Source of the DNA: Cylindrodendrum hubeiense
Lineage: Eukaryota; Ascomycota; Sordariomycetes; Hypocreales; Nectriaceae
Assembly: GCA_014621425.1 (NCBI GenBank)
Contig: JAANBB010000110.1
Coordinates: 1-64,000 of the forward strand
Direction of reading: 5' to 3'
Length of the DNA stretch: 64,000 nucleotides
In this document: piece by piece, positions 47,004 through 57,940 of the stretch
Layout of the letters: each line of letters opens with the position of its first letter
How positions within the stretch are numbered: position 1 is the first letter of the stretch
The notes under the pieces: generated by a model
Told to the model about the DNA's origin: nothing
Seen by the model: only the letters and a program-made list of their open reading frames with translations
Databases searched by the model: none
Position numbers and translations under genes: made by a program

Positions 47004-48539
47004 TCAATAGACGTAGTAAAAATTAGGGTTTGTTCTGTCCGTAAGGTCCTCCGTCTCTTGTGAGCCAACATCTCCCGCAACGATCTCCTCGACGTCTGTC
47101 CTTGCGCCGGCCGTTCTTCCCCTATTCCGCACTCCATACAAGATTCGTGTCGCAATGCTCACCAGTATCGACCCGCCACAAACACCAAATACTGTGATCT
47201 TGGCAGGAATGTAATCCGGCGCGTCTTTCGCCTGGAACGTCTGCGGGCCTATGATATTGGCAATGGAGAACCCGATAGCGATGATGGCATTGGTGGTGAC
47301 CTTCTTCGTGTAGCCCTGTGTATTTGCACCTACAAGCGCGTAGATGAGTGCGAGAGGTGCAACATCGAAGTTGATGAGATAAATCCCGGCTAGCGAACCG
47401 GCTTGACTTTCGGTGTAAAAAGACATGAGTCCGGCTCCGATGAGCGTAGGAACCATCAGAATGCAGATACCCAGCCAGCGTGGGAAGTCATACAGGATGG
47501 CGAATGTTCCCATCAAGGTGGCTGACACCGATACCACTCCAGAGGGCATGTTCAGCAGGGCAGATTGCTTAGTGGTGTATCCGAACCCGCGAATGAGGGT
47601 AGCAGAAAAGGTGGTGATGATGCCCGACGGAATCACGATGAGTATGGTGTTTAGGAATAGGAGCCACACCTGCAGGTCCATGAGTGCTTCGCGGAGGCCG
47701 GCCATCTGGAAGACCTTCTTTCCATTGCCTCCTTGGTCATTTGATAGTGCGTTTTGGAGCACAACCTTCTCCTCCTCGGTGAGGAATTTGGCCTCTTGGA
47801 TACTAGCAGGCATCCAGAAGGTGACAACTACACCGACAATGAGGTTGAAAATCCCCACAGATAGAAACATAATGCGCCATCCCTCGAAACTGCTCGTCAC
47901 GCTGCCGTGTTGTGCAGCGAAGGAGATCAGTCCGCCGACAGCTTGTCCCATGCCGAGACCACAGTACCAAATACCAGTCCGTGGAGTAGCCTGTCGCTTA
48001 GTGTACCACTGCGATGTGATCATGATTAAGGCAGGTGTAATCACTGCCTCAAACATACCCAACAAAACCCTGATTGCAGTGATGCCTGGGAAGTTTTGTG
48101 CCGCAGCGGTGCAGCAGATGGTGATGCCCCACAGAATGACATTGATGCCGAGGACTTTGCTAACGGGGAATTTCTGGATCAGGTAGGCCTGAGGAAACTC
48201 AGCCACAGCGTAACCGATGAAGAAGGCCGTGGCCATCCAAGAAAAGTCATTTCCTTGGATGCCGATCGAGACGGAAAGACCCATAATGTTTGCATAATTG
48301 ATGAGGACCTTGTCGAGGAATTGGAGAAAGTAGCACAGCAGCATGAGCGGCACGATATGGTGGTCGACTTTGCGTGTGATTGGCTCGAGAGGCTGAGTGG
48401 ATGTGACATCTTCTCCCAGCGCGGAGACTGAGAGTGAGTCGGCCACATGGGTGGAGGACTTTTCCGTGATGTCCGCAGTCATCTTGGATTTGACGATGGT
48501 GGTGTTGAAAGGCTTAAACGGCAGGTTTCGGCCACTCAA
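47004..48539 (-). CDS. MFS transporter, anion:cation symporter (Dal5/allantoate permease family)
   Basis: Proton-coupled uptake of organic anions such as allantoate, nicotinate or other carboxylates. One exon; 511 aa from 48539, or 492 aa from the ATG at 48482 (MTADITEKSS), which I find equally likely. Family marks: RKVDHHIVPLMLLCYFLQFLDKVLINYANIMGL, then FFIGYAVAEFPQAYLIQKFPVSKVLG, ILWGITICCTAA, RVLLGMFEAVITPALIMITSQWY and GWRIMFLSVG. The second half includes GANTQGYTKKVTTNAIIAIGFSIANIIGPQTFQAKDAPDY, a strong signature of this family. About 12 membrane segments. Lying between a reductase and a monooxygenase, it may import the compound that those enzymes degrade. Confidence 0.92.
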   Translation of the reverse strand: MSGRNLPFKPFNTTIVKSKMTADITEKSSTHVADSLSVSALGEDVTSTQPLEPITRKVDHHIVPLMLLCYFLQFLDKVLINYANIMGLSVSIGIQGNDFSWMATAFFIGYAVAEFPQAYLIQKFPVSKVLGINVILWGITICCTAAAQNFPGITAIRVLLGMFEAVITPALIMITSQWYTKRQATPRTGIWYCGLGMGQAVGGLISFAAQHGSVTSSFEGWRIMFLSVGIFNLIVGVVVTFWMPASIQEAKFLTEEEKVVLQNALSNDQGGNGKKVFQMAGLREALMDLQVWLLFLNTILIVIPSGIITTFSATLIRGFGYTTKQSALLNMPSGVVSVSATLMGTFAILYDFPRWLGICILMVPTLIGAGLMSFYTESQAGSLAGIYLINFDVAPLALIYALVGANTQGYTKKVTTNAIIAIGFSIANIIGPQTFQAKDAPDYIPAKITVFGVCGGSILVSIATRILYGVRNRGRTAGARTDVEEIVAGDVGSQETEDLTDRTNPNFYYVY

Positions 48540-49640
48540 TCTGTTTCCTGGGTGGAAGTTTGAGAAAGAACGGATGATGTGCCACGAGTTGATGTGGTTT
48601 TAGAAGAGGTTCGGACGAGTCACGCTGAATGTATTGGCCGTCACAATGACAGAAGCAAGCCTTGCTCGTATGAGGAAACAAGTGATACGACCGGACTGGG
48701 ATATATATGTCGCCGCACGTTTCGAGCTGACATTGCTAGTTCAGCTTCATATGTGGTACATAAGTAACACTCCAAGGCGACGTGAAGGACGTCTAGCGGA
48801 TGTTGTTCAGGAGAGATACGCCGGAAAAGCGAGTGGTGGCCATACAGCATGCCCTGTGTGCGTTGCGGTGCGCTAAGGCTAGCGGCCGCGTAGAGATAGA
48901 GCGATCAAGATGGGGTTTGGGCTTATCAGCCGGCATGACGCATCTCAAGCCTGGCCAGGGGCTGGAAGTGTGGGCGATTGAACAGAGAGGCTGCACCTAC
49001 TTCTACACAGGTGTCTAAGTCGAGTGTTACAATCGATGGTTTTCAGCCATTCGGATTTCCAAGCACCCAAGCGACGGAAGGCATTGAGCGCATCAGGACG
49101 GCGGAACAACAATCTCTCTAGAAGCTGGGGGCGATAGCGAATCTCCACCCAAGAGATAATGCAGCCGTCGGACCTGGCGCTCTGGCGGTCCGCGGCATGC
49201 GTTCTGGGCCCCACAATCCCTCCCCGCAGTTTGTACTACCGCGGTCAATCGCTGTAAGCTACCGGGCGGATTGAGATTGGCCAGTCGCTTGGGAGCTGTC
49301 AAGGGCTTCACTTCGTCATGGGCCATAGCCATTGTCGGAGGACAAAAAAGTGAGGTGGAAATGGGCTGACACGATTGCTCGTTCGTCTTTTGATCCATTG
49401 CCAGGCACGATTCTGACTCTGGCTGCCATGATCCGACGTTCACTTAAGAAGACATAAAGCCAGCCAAGGAAGCATGTTAAGAGCATCACGAAACAAAGTC
49501 TTATCAAGCAACTGGTAAACCCTCTTAGCCCTCCCTGCAACCCTCAATTATCGGGCTGTCTTATACACCCGTGCTCTTGTCCCCATCAACCATCCACCAA
49601 CATCTTCACAAAGTCGGTCATTCGAGTCTCAAAAGCCAGG
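48540..49640. other. divergent promoter region, transporter and monooxygenase
   Basis: About 1.1 kb between the divergent symporter (minus) and FAD monooxygenase (plus) starts. No gene is recognised; it is expected to carry both promoters. Confidence 0.5.
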
Positions 49641-50891
49641 ATGCCTGGGACTCTCGACCCCTCCGCGCCCCTGTCTGTCGCCATTGTAGGCTCTGGCTTG
49701 GGTGGTCTCTCTGCAGCCATCTCTCTCCGCCGCGCCGGCCACAACGTGACTCTATATGAGCGCTACGACTTCGGCGGCGAAGTTGGTGCGTCTTTGTCTG
49801 TTGCCTCCAATGGCTCGCGCTTTCTGGAGGAGTGGGATATTGACATTCCTGCTGCGAAGCCTGTCATCCTGAAGAATTTGATCCGTCACGACTGGAAGAC
49901 CGGCGAGGTGTTCGGGACATACCCGCTGGGAGACTACCGCGCCCGCTTCGGCACCGACTACAACAACTTCCATCGAATTGACCTGCACAACCACCTTAAA
50001 CAAGTCGCCATGTCGGAAAGCGGCAAAGGAAAACCCGCGGAGCTGAAGACGTGGCACAAAGCTGTGGCCGTGGAGTTCGAGACGGGTCACATCAAGTTTG
50101 AGAATGGCAATGAAGCGACGCATGACCTCATCATCTGCGCCGACGGTATCCGGAGCGTGATGCGTGAGCAGCTGGGTGTGATACCGCAGTTTGTCTCCAG
50201 CACATCGTGCTGCTATCGCTGCATCATTCACGCCGACAAACTCCGCGAGCTTGGTCTTGAGGAATTCATGGACAACGAAGCCATTGAGTTCTGGGGCGGC
50301 TTTGGGATCAACAAGATCGTTCTCTCGCCATGCAGCGACAACAATGTCGTGTCATGCTATTGCTTTTACCCAGCCTCAAAGAACGACGTGAAAGAAGACG
50401 GGTGGAACATTGCGACTACGGGAGAGAATCTGGTAGCCACGTTTCCTGACCTCGACGAAAAGCTCAAGACGCTCTTTCTCAACGCCGACGACATCAAGAT
50501 GTGGCGGCTGTACAACCACGAGCCGTACCCGTACTGGGTGACGGGCCGGTGCGCTCTTCTGGGAGACGCCGCCCACCCCATGATGCCCGATCAGAGCCAA
50601 GGCGCGTGCATGGCGATTGAGGATGCCGGAGCATTGGGCATCATCTTCTCGGAGAAGTACAGCGACCTGGACATCGAGCAGCGCCTGAAGCTGTATGAGA
50701 TGGAGCGTAAGCCGCGGGCAACGAGGCTTCAGGAGTCGAGCAAGCGCGCAAGAGAGGATCTCGATGAGCGGATTGGGTGGTCAAGCAAGAAAGACCGACC
50801 GGGGAAGTTGACGATTGAGGAGGTGTGCGGGTATGACATGCATGCACACATAGCGGAGTTGGTGGGTGACCTCAAGGGACAGAGGCTTTGA
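49641..50891 (+). CDS. FAD-dependent monooxygenase, salicylate hydroxylase-like
   Basis: Group A flavoprotein hydroxylase of aromatic substrates. One exon, 416 aa. The dinucleotide motif is GSGLGG (17-22) in VAIVGSGLGGLSAAISLRRAGHNVTLYER. The middle DG motif is LIICADGIRSVMRE, and the FAD-ribityl GD motif is GRCALLGDAAHPMMPDQSQGACMAIEDAGAL. All three are intact and close to those of salicylate and 6-hydroxynicotinate hydroxylases. The substrate cannot be read from sequence. It is divergent from an organic-anion symporter and converges with the tandem zinc-cluster regulator gene, 136 bases away. Confidence 0.92.
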   Translation: MPGTLDPSAPLSVAIVGSGLGGLSAAISLRRAGHNVTLYERYDFGGEVGASLSVASNGSRFLEEWDIDIPAAKPVILKNLIRHDWKTGEVFGTYPLGDYRARFGTDYNNFHRIDLHNHLKQVAMSESGKGKPAELKTWHKAVAVEFETGHIKFENGNEATHDLIICADGIRSVMREQLGVIPQFVSSTSCCYRCIIHADKLRELGLEEFMDNEAIEFWGGFGINKIVLSPCSDNNVVSCYCFYPASKNDVKEDGWNIATTGENLVATFPDLDEKLKTLFLNADDIKMWRLYNHEPYPYWVTGRCALLGDAAHPMMPDQSQGACMAIEDAGALGIIFSEKYSDLDIEQRLKLYEMERKPRATRLQESSKRAREDLDERIGWSSKKDRPGKLTIEEVCGYDMHAHIAELVGDLKGQRL

Positions 50892-51027
50892 TGGAGAATA
50901 AAACAAGGCCCTGGCCATTCTCGAGTGTGTAAATAGTCCATCTGTCGTAGTAGTACAGAAATTACAAACCCCAGTACCCATTATCATCTCCGGAGTTTGT
51001 GCAATGCATTGTTGTACATCTCCTGTA

Positions 51028-52884
51028 TCAAAACACGACCAATCCGTTCATCTCTTCGTGTCTGAGCCTCGCCCAGTTAATTATCGCCCCGGTCCCTTCC
51101 ATTTTATCCCTCCGGTCCCATACCCTCTCAACAAGCTCTCGCGAGTGGTAAATATACCCAAATCCGTAGGTCCGCTCCATGACCATCAGCCTGTCCTGGA
51201 TGATGACCCGATGCTCAAGCTGGTCGCACGCACCGCCCGCCATGACGAGCGGGAAGAGGAGACACCCTTCCAGCGCGCTGCCGTAGCGGATTTTCTGGAC
51301 CGAGGCGAGGATGCCTTCCACCGCTTGAGAGACCTTCGGGTCGGTGAGCGTGTATCCGTCGGTGATCTGATGCAATCGGAGTCGTAGGGCCCACTCGTAT
51401 GCGGTCGTCGCGTAGAGGACGTCGTCGTTCGATGGGAACCGGGTGGACACGGCGCGGGACAGCCCGCCGTACTCAAAGCTCCAGCGGTCGATTTGTTCCT
51501 CCACTATCGAAGCCTCCAGGCGGAACTCCGCTTCTGAGCGGCTATCGACCCGCATCCTTCGCTTGTTTGCCAGGCTGTTGACTCGGTCAACCAGGTGGAA
51601 TAGCTCCTTGGGTATGCCGTACACGGCAGTATCTTCGTCGTCGGGTGTGGCAGCCAACCGATCCAGCGTGGCTCCGTCGCCGTCCTCCTCCTCAATGAGA
51701 GGCGGCATACACGTACTGGTTGTTGTCGCACTGTCGAGGAATCGAGAAAGCCGGACTAGGAATTTGTAGTTTCCGGTGAGGGCATCGCCGTGTTCGGATA
51801 TCAGAGTGCCGAGAAGACGCTTGGCACCCTTGAGGTGGAGCTTCCATCCCGTCGACTTGCCGTCAAACAGCTCCGTCATGCACAACAAGAGGGAAGACAC
51901 GAGGGCGATATCCGCCGACGCTTTGTTTACATGGGGTAGGAGACCGGCTAGCGACTGTGTCGCCTTGCTCTGGTGGAGGAGCCCTCGGCTTCCCATCCGG
52001 GGTTGGAGTTTGTGCCAGTGCTTGGCGCTCAGCGCCAGTACACAGTGAAGTACCAAATCGTTGGACATGGCCATAGGGAGGAGGTAGGCTGTATATGGGT
52101 TCGCACTCATGTCGGCCCGTCTCGAGAGAATTGATGCGACAATCGTTGAGTAGTGGTTCAGTAAGGCCTTGTCGTCTGGGGAGGTTAGGTCAGGCGTCAG
52201 ACTTGGGACGTACAGACTCAGCGATTCAGACACGAGGCTGTCGGAAGGGCTCGCAGAGAGCGCAGGCGTGTCTGAAATCAGTTCCATCCATCCAGGACTT
52301 GCTGGGAAATCCCAAGAGATGTCGTCTAGGGCGGCTCTGAAAGGCATCTCTGAACCGTTCATGGGGAAACCCGTCTGCATCTGGCTGCCCGCGCCCGACA
52401 TCTCGCGTTCGCCACTCGACCCAAACAACGCACTCATTTCAGCCGAACTTGGCATGTTGTGAGATCCGTACGAACCCATTGCAGCCTCCATTCCCAGCGC
52501 CGCCCACATGTCCATCCCAGGGCTCGTGCTCCTTCTCCTCCTCGTTCTTTGCTCTCGTTCGGGCGGCCACGAGCAATCAAGGCACAGCCGTCCGCAGTCG
52601 CCGCACCGGGGTTTCTTCTCATCGCATTTCTTTTTCCGCTTCTTGCACATTAGGCAGCCTGTCTGGACTCTTCGTATGCGTGCCTTGGGTTCATTGAGCG
52701 GCATCCAGCCTTCGGCGTTTGGGTCATGAAACATGTTCTGCAAGACCGTACCGGTCGAGTCCTTGGGGCGGCACGGGAGACTGAGGCGCACACATCGCGA
52801 ACACGGCGACCTACCGTCGCAAGCTTGTTTGATCTCGGCGCATCGAAGACAGACGTTTGAGCGCGGGCGCTCGGTGGAGGCCAT
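51028..52884 (-). CDS. transcription factor with two N-terminal zinc clusters
   Basis: One exon, 618 aa. The first Zn2Cys6 cluster has Cys 12, 15, 22, 28, 31 and 38 (CLRCAEIKQACDGRSPCSRC then VRLSLPC). A second cluster follows at 77, 80, 87, 94, 97 and 104 (CLMCKKRKKKCDEKKPRCGDC then GRLCLDC), with an extra Cys101. Most fungal regulators have one cluster, so a tandem pair is unusual. The basic stretch EREQRTRRRRS follows, then a low-complexity Met/Ser/Gly linker (about 115-205). From about 215 to the end is an alpha-helical fungal transcription factor domain (Fungal_trans_2-like; LLNHYSTIVASILSRR, HWHKLQPRMG, ALEGCLLFPLVMAGGACD). Central position in the block suggests it controls the neighbouring monooxygenase, symporter, reductase and esterase. 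Confidence 0.9.
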   Translation of the reverse strand: MASTERPRSNVCLRCAEIKQACDGRSPCSRCVRLSLPCRPKDSTGTVLQNMFHDPNAEGWMPLNEPKARIRRVQTGCLMCKKRKKKCDEKKPRCGDCGRLCLDCSWPPEREQRTRRRRSTSPGMDMWAALGMEAAMGSYGSHNMPSSAEMSALFGSSGEREMSGAGSQMQTGFPMNGSEMPFRAALDDISWDFPASPGWMELISDTPALSASPSDSLVSESLSLYVPSLTPDLTSPDDKALLNHYSTIVASILSRRADMSANPYTAYLLPMAMSNDLVLHCVLALSAKHWHKLQPRMGSRGLLHQSKATQSLAGLLPHVNKASADIALVSSLLLCMTELFDGKSTGWKLHLKGAKRLLGTLISEHGDALTGNYKFLVRLSRFLDSATTTSTCMPPLIEEEDGDGATLDRLAATPDDEDTAVYGIPKELFHLVDRVNSLANKRRMRVDSRSEAEFRLEASIVEEQIDRWSFEYGGLSRAVSTRFPSNDDVLYATTAYEWALRLRLHQITDGYTLTDPKVSQAVEGILASVQKIRYGSALEGCLLFPLVMAGGACDQLEHRVIIQDRLMVMERTYGFGYIYHSRELVERVWDRRDKMEGTGAIINWARLRHEEMNGLVVF

Positions 52885-53370
52885 TCTCGATCCGTGTCTC
52901 GCCGGGTCCTACGCTGCTCCGGGATCCTCTTCGGTTTGGTCTTGATCGTCACGTTGCGGGTCAATTCGGACGGTCAGGTGTGATGGTATAGTACAATTGA
53001 CGGTGATTACAGGATGAAAAACATTCCCAGGGAATTGGGCGAGCCCATGAACGTTAGGGTGATGATAAAGCTCCCGGGTTGAGCATGAGTTATCAGTAAA
53101 AGTGCGGAGCCAAATCGGCGGGCGCAGGCTTCCTTATCTACTTCGAACTAACCCACGACTCTAACCCCTCCCGATCCCGGGGACTTGGCCCAGCTTGGAT
53201 GACGAAGCTGCCATGGATGTACAGGGTGACTGCTTTTCTCATGGTTTATCTCCGTCTCCGAGCTCAATTGCCGCCGTCTGTCTACTCCGACACTTTGTTT
53301 CCATCTTGTTTGACACATTTACGACGATCAATGGCAATTAATTTCGTGTCTATTTGTTTCAATTGCAGAC
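52885..53370. other. intergenic, regulator promoter
   Basis: About 490 bases upstream of the regulator gene and downstream of the esterase gene. No gene; holds the regulator promoter. Confidence 0.5.
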
Positions 53371-54414
53371 TTATTTATCATGTAAAACCACCCGAATCTC
53401 TCTTGCCATCTGATCGATAAACTCGCTCGCCTGCCACAGATCCTTATCCATGTGCATAAACGGGTGTGGCACGCCTGGGAATCGCTTCATCGTCACCTCG
53501 CCCCCATTCTCAATCAACTTCCTTCCGTACGCCTCACCCTCGTCCCTCAGAGGATCTGCGCCCGCCGTGTAGATGATGGTCTTGGGGAGGCCATCGAACC
53601 TGTCCGCTTTGAACAGGTTGCCGTAGAATTCGGGAACTTGCTTCCGTCCCTCGGCAATCTCCTCGGCCGTCGACCCAAGAGAACTCCACTTTAGCTTATC
53701 AAACCAGGCCAGTCTCCCCCAATTGAGCGTCGGCGCATGCTCGTTCTCCTGCATCGACGGGAAAGGCGAATCGGCCGCACTCGAATATTGGCTGAGATCG
53801 TCAATCACCGGAGTTCCGACCGCGATGAGCTTGAGTGGGATGCCAGCATCGCGCGCCATGTGCCCCAGCGCAAGACCAATGAATCCACCGGCGGAGACGC
53901 CGCCTACCGAGATGCTTCCCGGGATGATGTTGAACTCCTGTGCGCCCTTCTCGTAGATGTATTTCAGTGCTGCGAAACTGTCCGTCACTCCGCAAGGGAA
54001 CGCATTCTCCGGCACGAGACGATAGTCAACATCAATCACCACGACACCAGCCTTGCTGCAAATGTGTTTGCAGATATGGCTCTCGGTATCTAAATCACCA
54101 AGGCCCCAGCCGCCGCCGTGGTAATCGATATGCACAGGCCAGGGACCGGGACCCTCCGGCTCGTAGACGCGCACTTTGAGGGTGATGCCCTCGTGGGTGG
54201 TGATCTCAGTGTCGAACATCTTCGCAACATCTGGCGCCGGGCCGGTGCCGTAGGAGTAGAGGACAGAGTATTTCGTTCTAAGGATAGAGAGGTCAATTGG
54301 GCGGAGTGGCGTGCTGGCGACATTGTCGTTGTACAGCTTCTCGAAAACGGGGTCCAGCTTTCCGACCATTGACGGGTGGATGGGCTGGAGAGCTTCGTGT
54401 TTTTGGTCCGACAT
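53371..54414 (-). CDS. alpha/beta hydrolase, HSL-type esterase/lipase
   Basis: Carboxylester hydrolase of the hormone-sensitive-lipase family. One exon, 347 aa from the ATG at 54414 (MSDQKHEALQPIHPSM). The frame is open to 54549, but the extra 45 residues look like leader. The oxyanion motif HGGG is at 99-102 (HIDYHGGGWGLGD). The nucleophile elbow is GVSAGG with Ser174. The acid is Asp287 in AGADPLRDEGEAYG and the base His317 in GVPHPF, so the triad is complete. No signal peptide. Such enzymes cleave small acyl or aryl esters and would suit release of an aromatic acid before hydroxylation. It is divergent from the second FAD monooxygenase. Confidence 0.92.
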   Translation of the reverse strand: MSDQKHEALQPIHPSMVGKLDPVFEKLYNDNVASTPLRPIDLSILRTKYSVLYSYGTGPAPDVAKMFDTEITTHEGITLKVRVYEPEGPGPWPVHIDYHGGGWGLGDLDTESHICKHICSKAGVVVIDVDYRLVPENAFPCGVTDSFAALKYIYEKGAQEFNIIPGSISVGGVSAGGFIGLALGHMARDAGIPLKLIAVGTPVIDDLSQYSSAADSPFPSMQENEHAPTLNWGRLAWFDKLKWSSLGSTAEEIAEGRKQVPEFYGNLFKADRFDGLPKTIIYTAGADPLRDEGEAYGRKLIENGGEVTMKRFPGVPHPFMHMDKDLWQASEFIDQMAREIRVVLHDK

Positions 54415-55183
54415 GATGAGAAGGAGCTCTGCTGCGATGCTGGATTTCCTAGATCTCGAAGCAAGGATAATATTCGTTCGCGATTTTGTAATGCGACCTT
54501 TCTTGTCGGGATGAAGACGAATTGAACCCGGGAATGTGATGCCGTTCAAGGTGGGAGGAAGTCAAGGCAAAGGACGAGAGAAGTTATTATCTCTGCTTCG
54601 AGCTTCCGCTATCGATACCCTTGATGCACTCCGCAGTACGCTAGTTGCCGGTTCCAAACGCCCTTCTTCGTCAATCGGCCGCGGCTTGACACCCTCTCGG
54701 AGCGGGCGGATCTGTCACGATCTGCGAGCGGCGATCCGACGGCTGCATACAACCAACCGATGGGCGCACCGTCGGCTGGCGTTGCGCTGGTCCCTTCGAT
54801 GTGGGTGAGGGACCCGCTGAGGAGCCCGCCGGCCCCATGCAATCCGACGTATCTGCTATCAAGATAGAGATAGGACCGACCATCGATAACAGGCGCAGGA
54901 AATGGAGGGTCAACGTCGCAGTTCACCAAGGCGGGGTTGGCCGTCGCGTCCAGGGGAGGGAGCAAGCTACAGAAAGCTTACCGATGCGGGAGCTATAGAA
55001 AGATGAGGGGTGAACTTGGATGTAACCGAGGGGTCGTTCTTCAGACAAGCCCGTGAGACAACGCTTCACCACAAGACAACATACCTATTTCTTAGTAACC
55101 ATCACTTGGTCAATTGATTGACCAGGAGAAGAATCTACATCACATCGCCTTGTGAATCTACGGGCTTTACAGCCGAAACCATC
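54415..55183. other. divergent promoter region, esterase and second monooxygenase
   Basis: About 770 bases between two divergent starts. No gene is recognised; shared promoter region likely. Confidence 0.5.
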
Positions 55184-56477
55184 ATGCCGACCAAGCCCGT
55201 CCTCATCATCGGTGCTGGAGTCGTGGGCTTGACTCTCGCTCACGGTCTCATGAAGGTACCCTACCCAGGACATGCTTCTATCTGATCCAAACAATAAAGC
55301 CGCTACCCGCTTTTGTTGAATTGATGCTCACATGTTAAAGGCTGGCATCCCCTTCGAGATTTACGAGCGCGACGAGCATATTACTGCCCGCGGCCAGGGC
55401 TGGGCCATCACTCTCCACTGGGTTCTGCCCTTCCTCAAGAAGCTCTTATCACAAGACACCCTACAAGGCGTTGATTCTGTACAGGTGGATCCTGATGTCG
55501 GCCTTCACGGCGACGGAAACTTCATCTTTATCAACCTGGAGACGCTCGAGCCGAAGTTCCGCATCCCACCCAACGAGCGGCGGCGGGTCAACCGCGAGAA
55601 GTTGAGAAACGTCCTCCTGCAGGAGGTGAGTGGTCGAGTGCACTGGGGCAAGCGCCTTACGGCAGTCGAGGAGAACGACGACGGCGTCGTCGCCGTGTTC
55701 GAGGATGGCACGAGAGCAGAGGGCGCTGTCCTCGTTGGTGCAGAAGGAAGCAACTCGCGGACCCGAAAATTCCTCGCCCCCGAGACATACCGCAACACAC
55801 AATTACCCGTGCGATTCATCGGGTCTGCTGTGGATTTCACACCCGAGGAGGTCAAACCGTTGAGACAAGTCGACCCCCTGCTGTTCCAAGGGTGTCATCC
55901 TGTGAGCGGTAATTTTCTCTGGGTCAGCATGCTAGAAACACCGGCGGTCAACGGCACCAAAGACACCGATCACGAACGATATCGCGTGCAGATCAACATA
56001 TCTTGGCCGGTTAAGACACCCCACGATGAGGTGAAACCCGCCAGTGAAGATCGATTGACGGATATGAAGCGGCGTGCGGAAGAGTTCCACCCCGTGTTGC
56101 GCAATGCCGTTCATGCGATTCCAGAAGGCTCAGAGATCCTGGAAATTGTGTTGCAAGACTGGCCTTGTCTCGATTGGGACAACCACGGTGGGAGAATAAC
56201 CCTCATGGGTGATGCAGCTCACGCCATGACCATGTACCGAGGCGAAGCTGCGAACCACGGGATCCTTGATGCATATAGGCTATGGGAGACGCTTGATGGG
56301 ATATACAACAAGGGGGGCGACCTTAAAGCAGGAATCGATGGGTATGAGGCCGAGCTGAGAGAGAGGACCAGCACGGCGGTGCTGCTGAGCCGGCAAGCGT
56401 GTCTAGATGCGCATGACTGGGCTGGTCTGAATGAGAATTCTGCAGTGTTGAAGCGACGAGCAATTCGCGGTGCTTGA
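55184..56477 (+). CDS. FAD-dependent monooxygenase, second copy-type in the block
   Basis: Two exons, 55184-55255 and 55341-56477, giving 402 aa. The dinucleotide motif GAGVVG lies in exon 1 (VLIIGAGVVGLTLAHGLMK) and continues in exon 2 as AGIPFEIYERDEHITARGQGWAI. The middle motif, usually GADG, reads VGAEGSNSRTRKFLAP, an Asp-to-Glu change. The FAD GD motif is RITLMGDAAHAMTMYRGEAANHGILDA. The set places it with fungal FAD-binding_3 hydroxylases of aromatic or polyketide substrates. It is not a recent duplicate of the monooxygenase at 49641: the sequences differ strongly and only this one has an intron. Divergent from the esterase gene. Confidence 0.9.
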
Positions 56478-57940
56478 AATTGCAAAGACCAGCGATAGGG
56501 AATACCACGGATTAAAATACCCCCCTTGCATGTTTTCTAGATGAGCTCTGTCAGATGGTCTCACATCAGCGACCGTGTCTGAATGATGTCACAATCGAGG
56601 CCAAGACATGTCGTCCGTTTCTTGCAGGAAAGGAGGGGTTCGTTCTCTCTCGTGACTGCATCGTTCGTCTGGTATATGCGGAGCGCCGGCTTGGGCAGTT
56701 GGTTCGTGTTGAATACGGACCGGGTTCCCCTCAATCGCAGACGTCACTTGAAGCCGGTGCGGGAACCACCAGTTGCCGGGTAACATCTCTAGACGAGGGA
56801 TGAGGCTTAGTCAACACTATACGGAGCCTTTGTTATTCCCCGTCGGCCGCTAATGTGGGGAGGATTGGGCTCAGGGTCTGGAGTTGGCGCCGCTTCAAAA
56901 CCTGACTCGGTGCCTGGGTCTGGCCCAGGCCTTTGAGTCAATTCCACAGCGAGAGTCCTGTACTAAGCGCGGGAGGTATGCACAGCTGATTGAACGAACT
57001 AAAGTCAATATTAACTAATGTGACGACGGTGCAGTAGCCGGCCCAGGACCTATTCCGTAGGGCTGCCGTTGGACCGCCCAATATTGTCTCAGCACTACGT
57101 AGTAAGTACTTTGGCTGTGTGTGGCTGTGGCTGTCATTTAACTAGATTCGGAAGCTCGGCCTTTAAAACTGGCGTCACCGCATCCTGGGCGTCCTGGGCG
57201 CTCTGGGCATGGATGAGATCATCCCCTAATACGCCGGTTCTACGGGCTACGGAGCGATCAAACAAGTGCCCTGGTGGCCAAGCGTGTGGGCTGAAGGCTC
57301 GCTGACTGGACTGGAGCTCTACCGCCTATCACCGCCCGTCGCGCGCAGGATATTATGGGCCGCCCAGTCTTACTTAGTCCATGAGCTGACATTGCGAGGG
57401 GCCCGTTAAGCGGTTTGCGGTTAGGAAGCTAGACGGGATGAGCCCGGAGTAAGACGGATCTTGGCTTCTTTGGGAACGTCCTGGGGTCTTATTCGAGAAT
57501 ACGAACCAGGGGGGCGCGCTAACGGAACACGAGCCCGTAATAATCTCAAGTGATTCATTAAAAGAAGGCTGAGTCCCGTTCAGCCTTAACTCGACGAGCA
57601 GAGAAGGTCTTCGTGTTCGGTGTTCCGTGCTCTCTCTCGCGTCACGCAATAGGGGAAAGCCTGAGACGGCCTTGTTTCGTACCGCTGTCTGCTCCAGAGC
57701 CCGATGAGGCAGAATCAGCACTAGCACTCGGCTCCTCTGCGTATCTGCTTTTAGGCACTCTTTCACATAGGCTTGGCGGTCATTCGCCCTCCCGCCACAG
57801 CGCTTGCTAAGGGTCTTGATTCTCCCGCCGCCTCTCCCACACCTGTCGCAACTCTTTCCTTTTCTTGCTCGCATCTGTTCCAAAAGCACGCGGTGTGCGC
57901 ACCCTTCCTGTCGTTCCGGTCGTTACAGTCGTTCCCGATC
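56478..57940. other. intergenic, no gene recognised
   Basis: About 1.5 kb. A frame at 57374-57889 (minus) lacks protein character. The right end is the leader of the GH5 gene. Confidence 0.45.

Noticed and set aside
47425..48186. 253-codon plus-strand frame
   Set aside because: Antisense to the anion:cation symporter.
57374..57889. 171-codon minus-strand frame
   Set aside because: No domain; overlaps the GH5 leader region and has random-looking composition.
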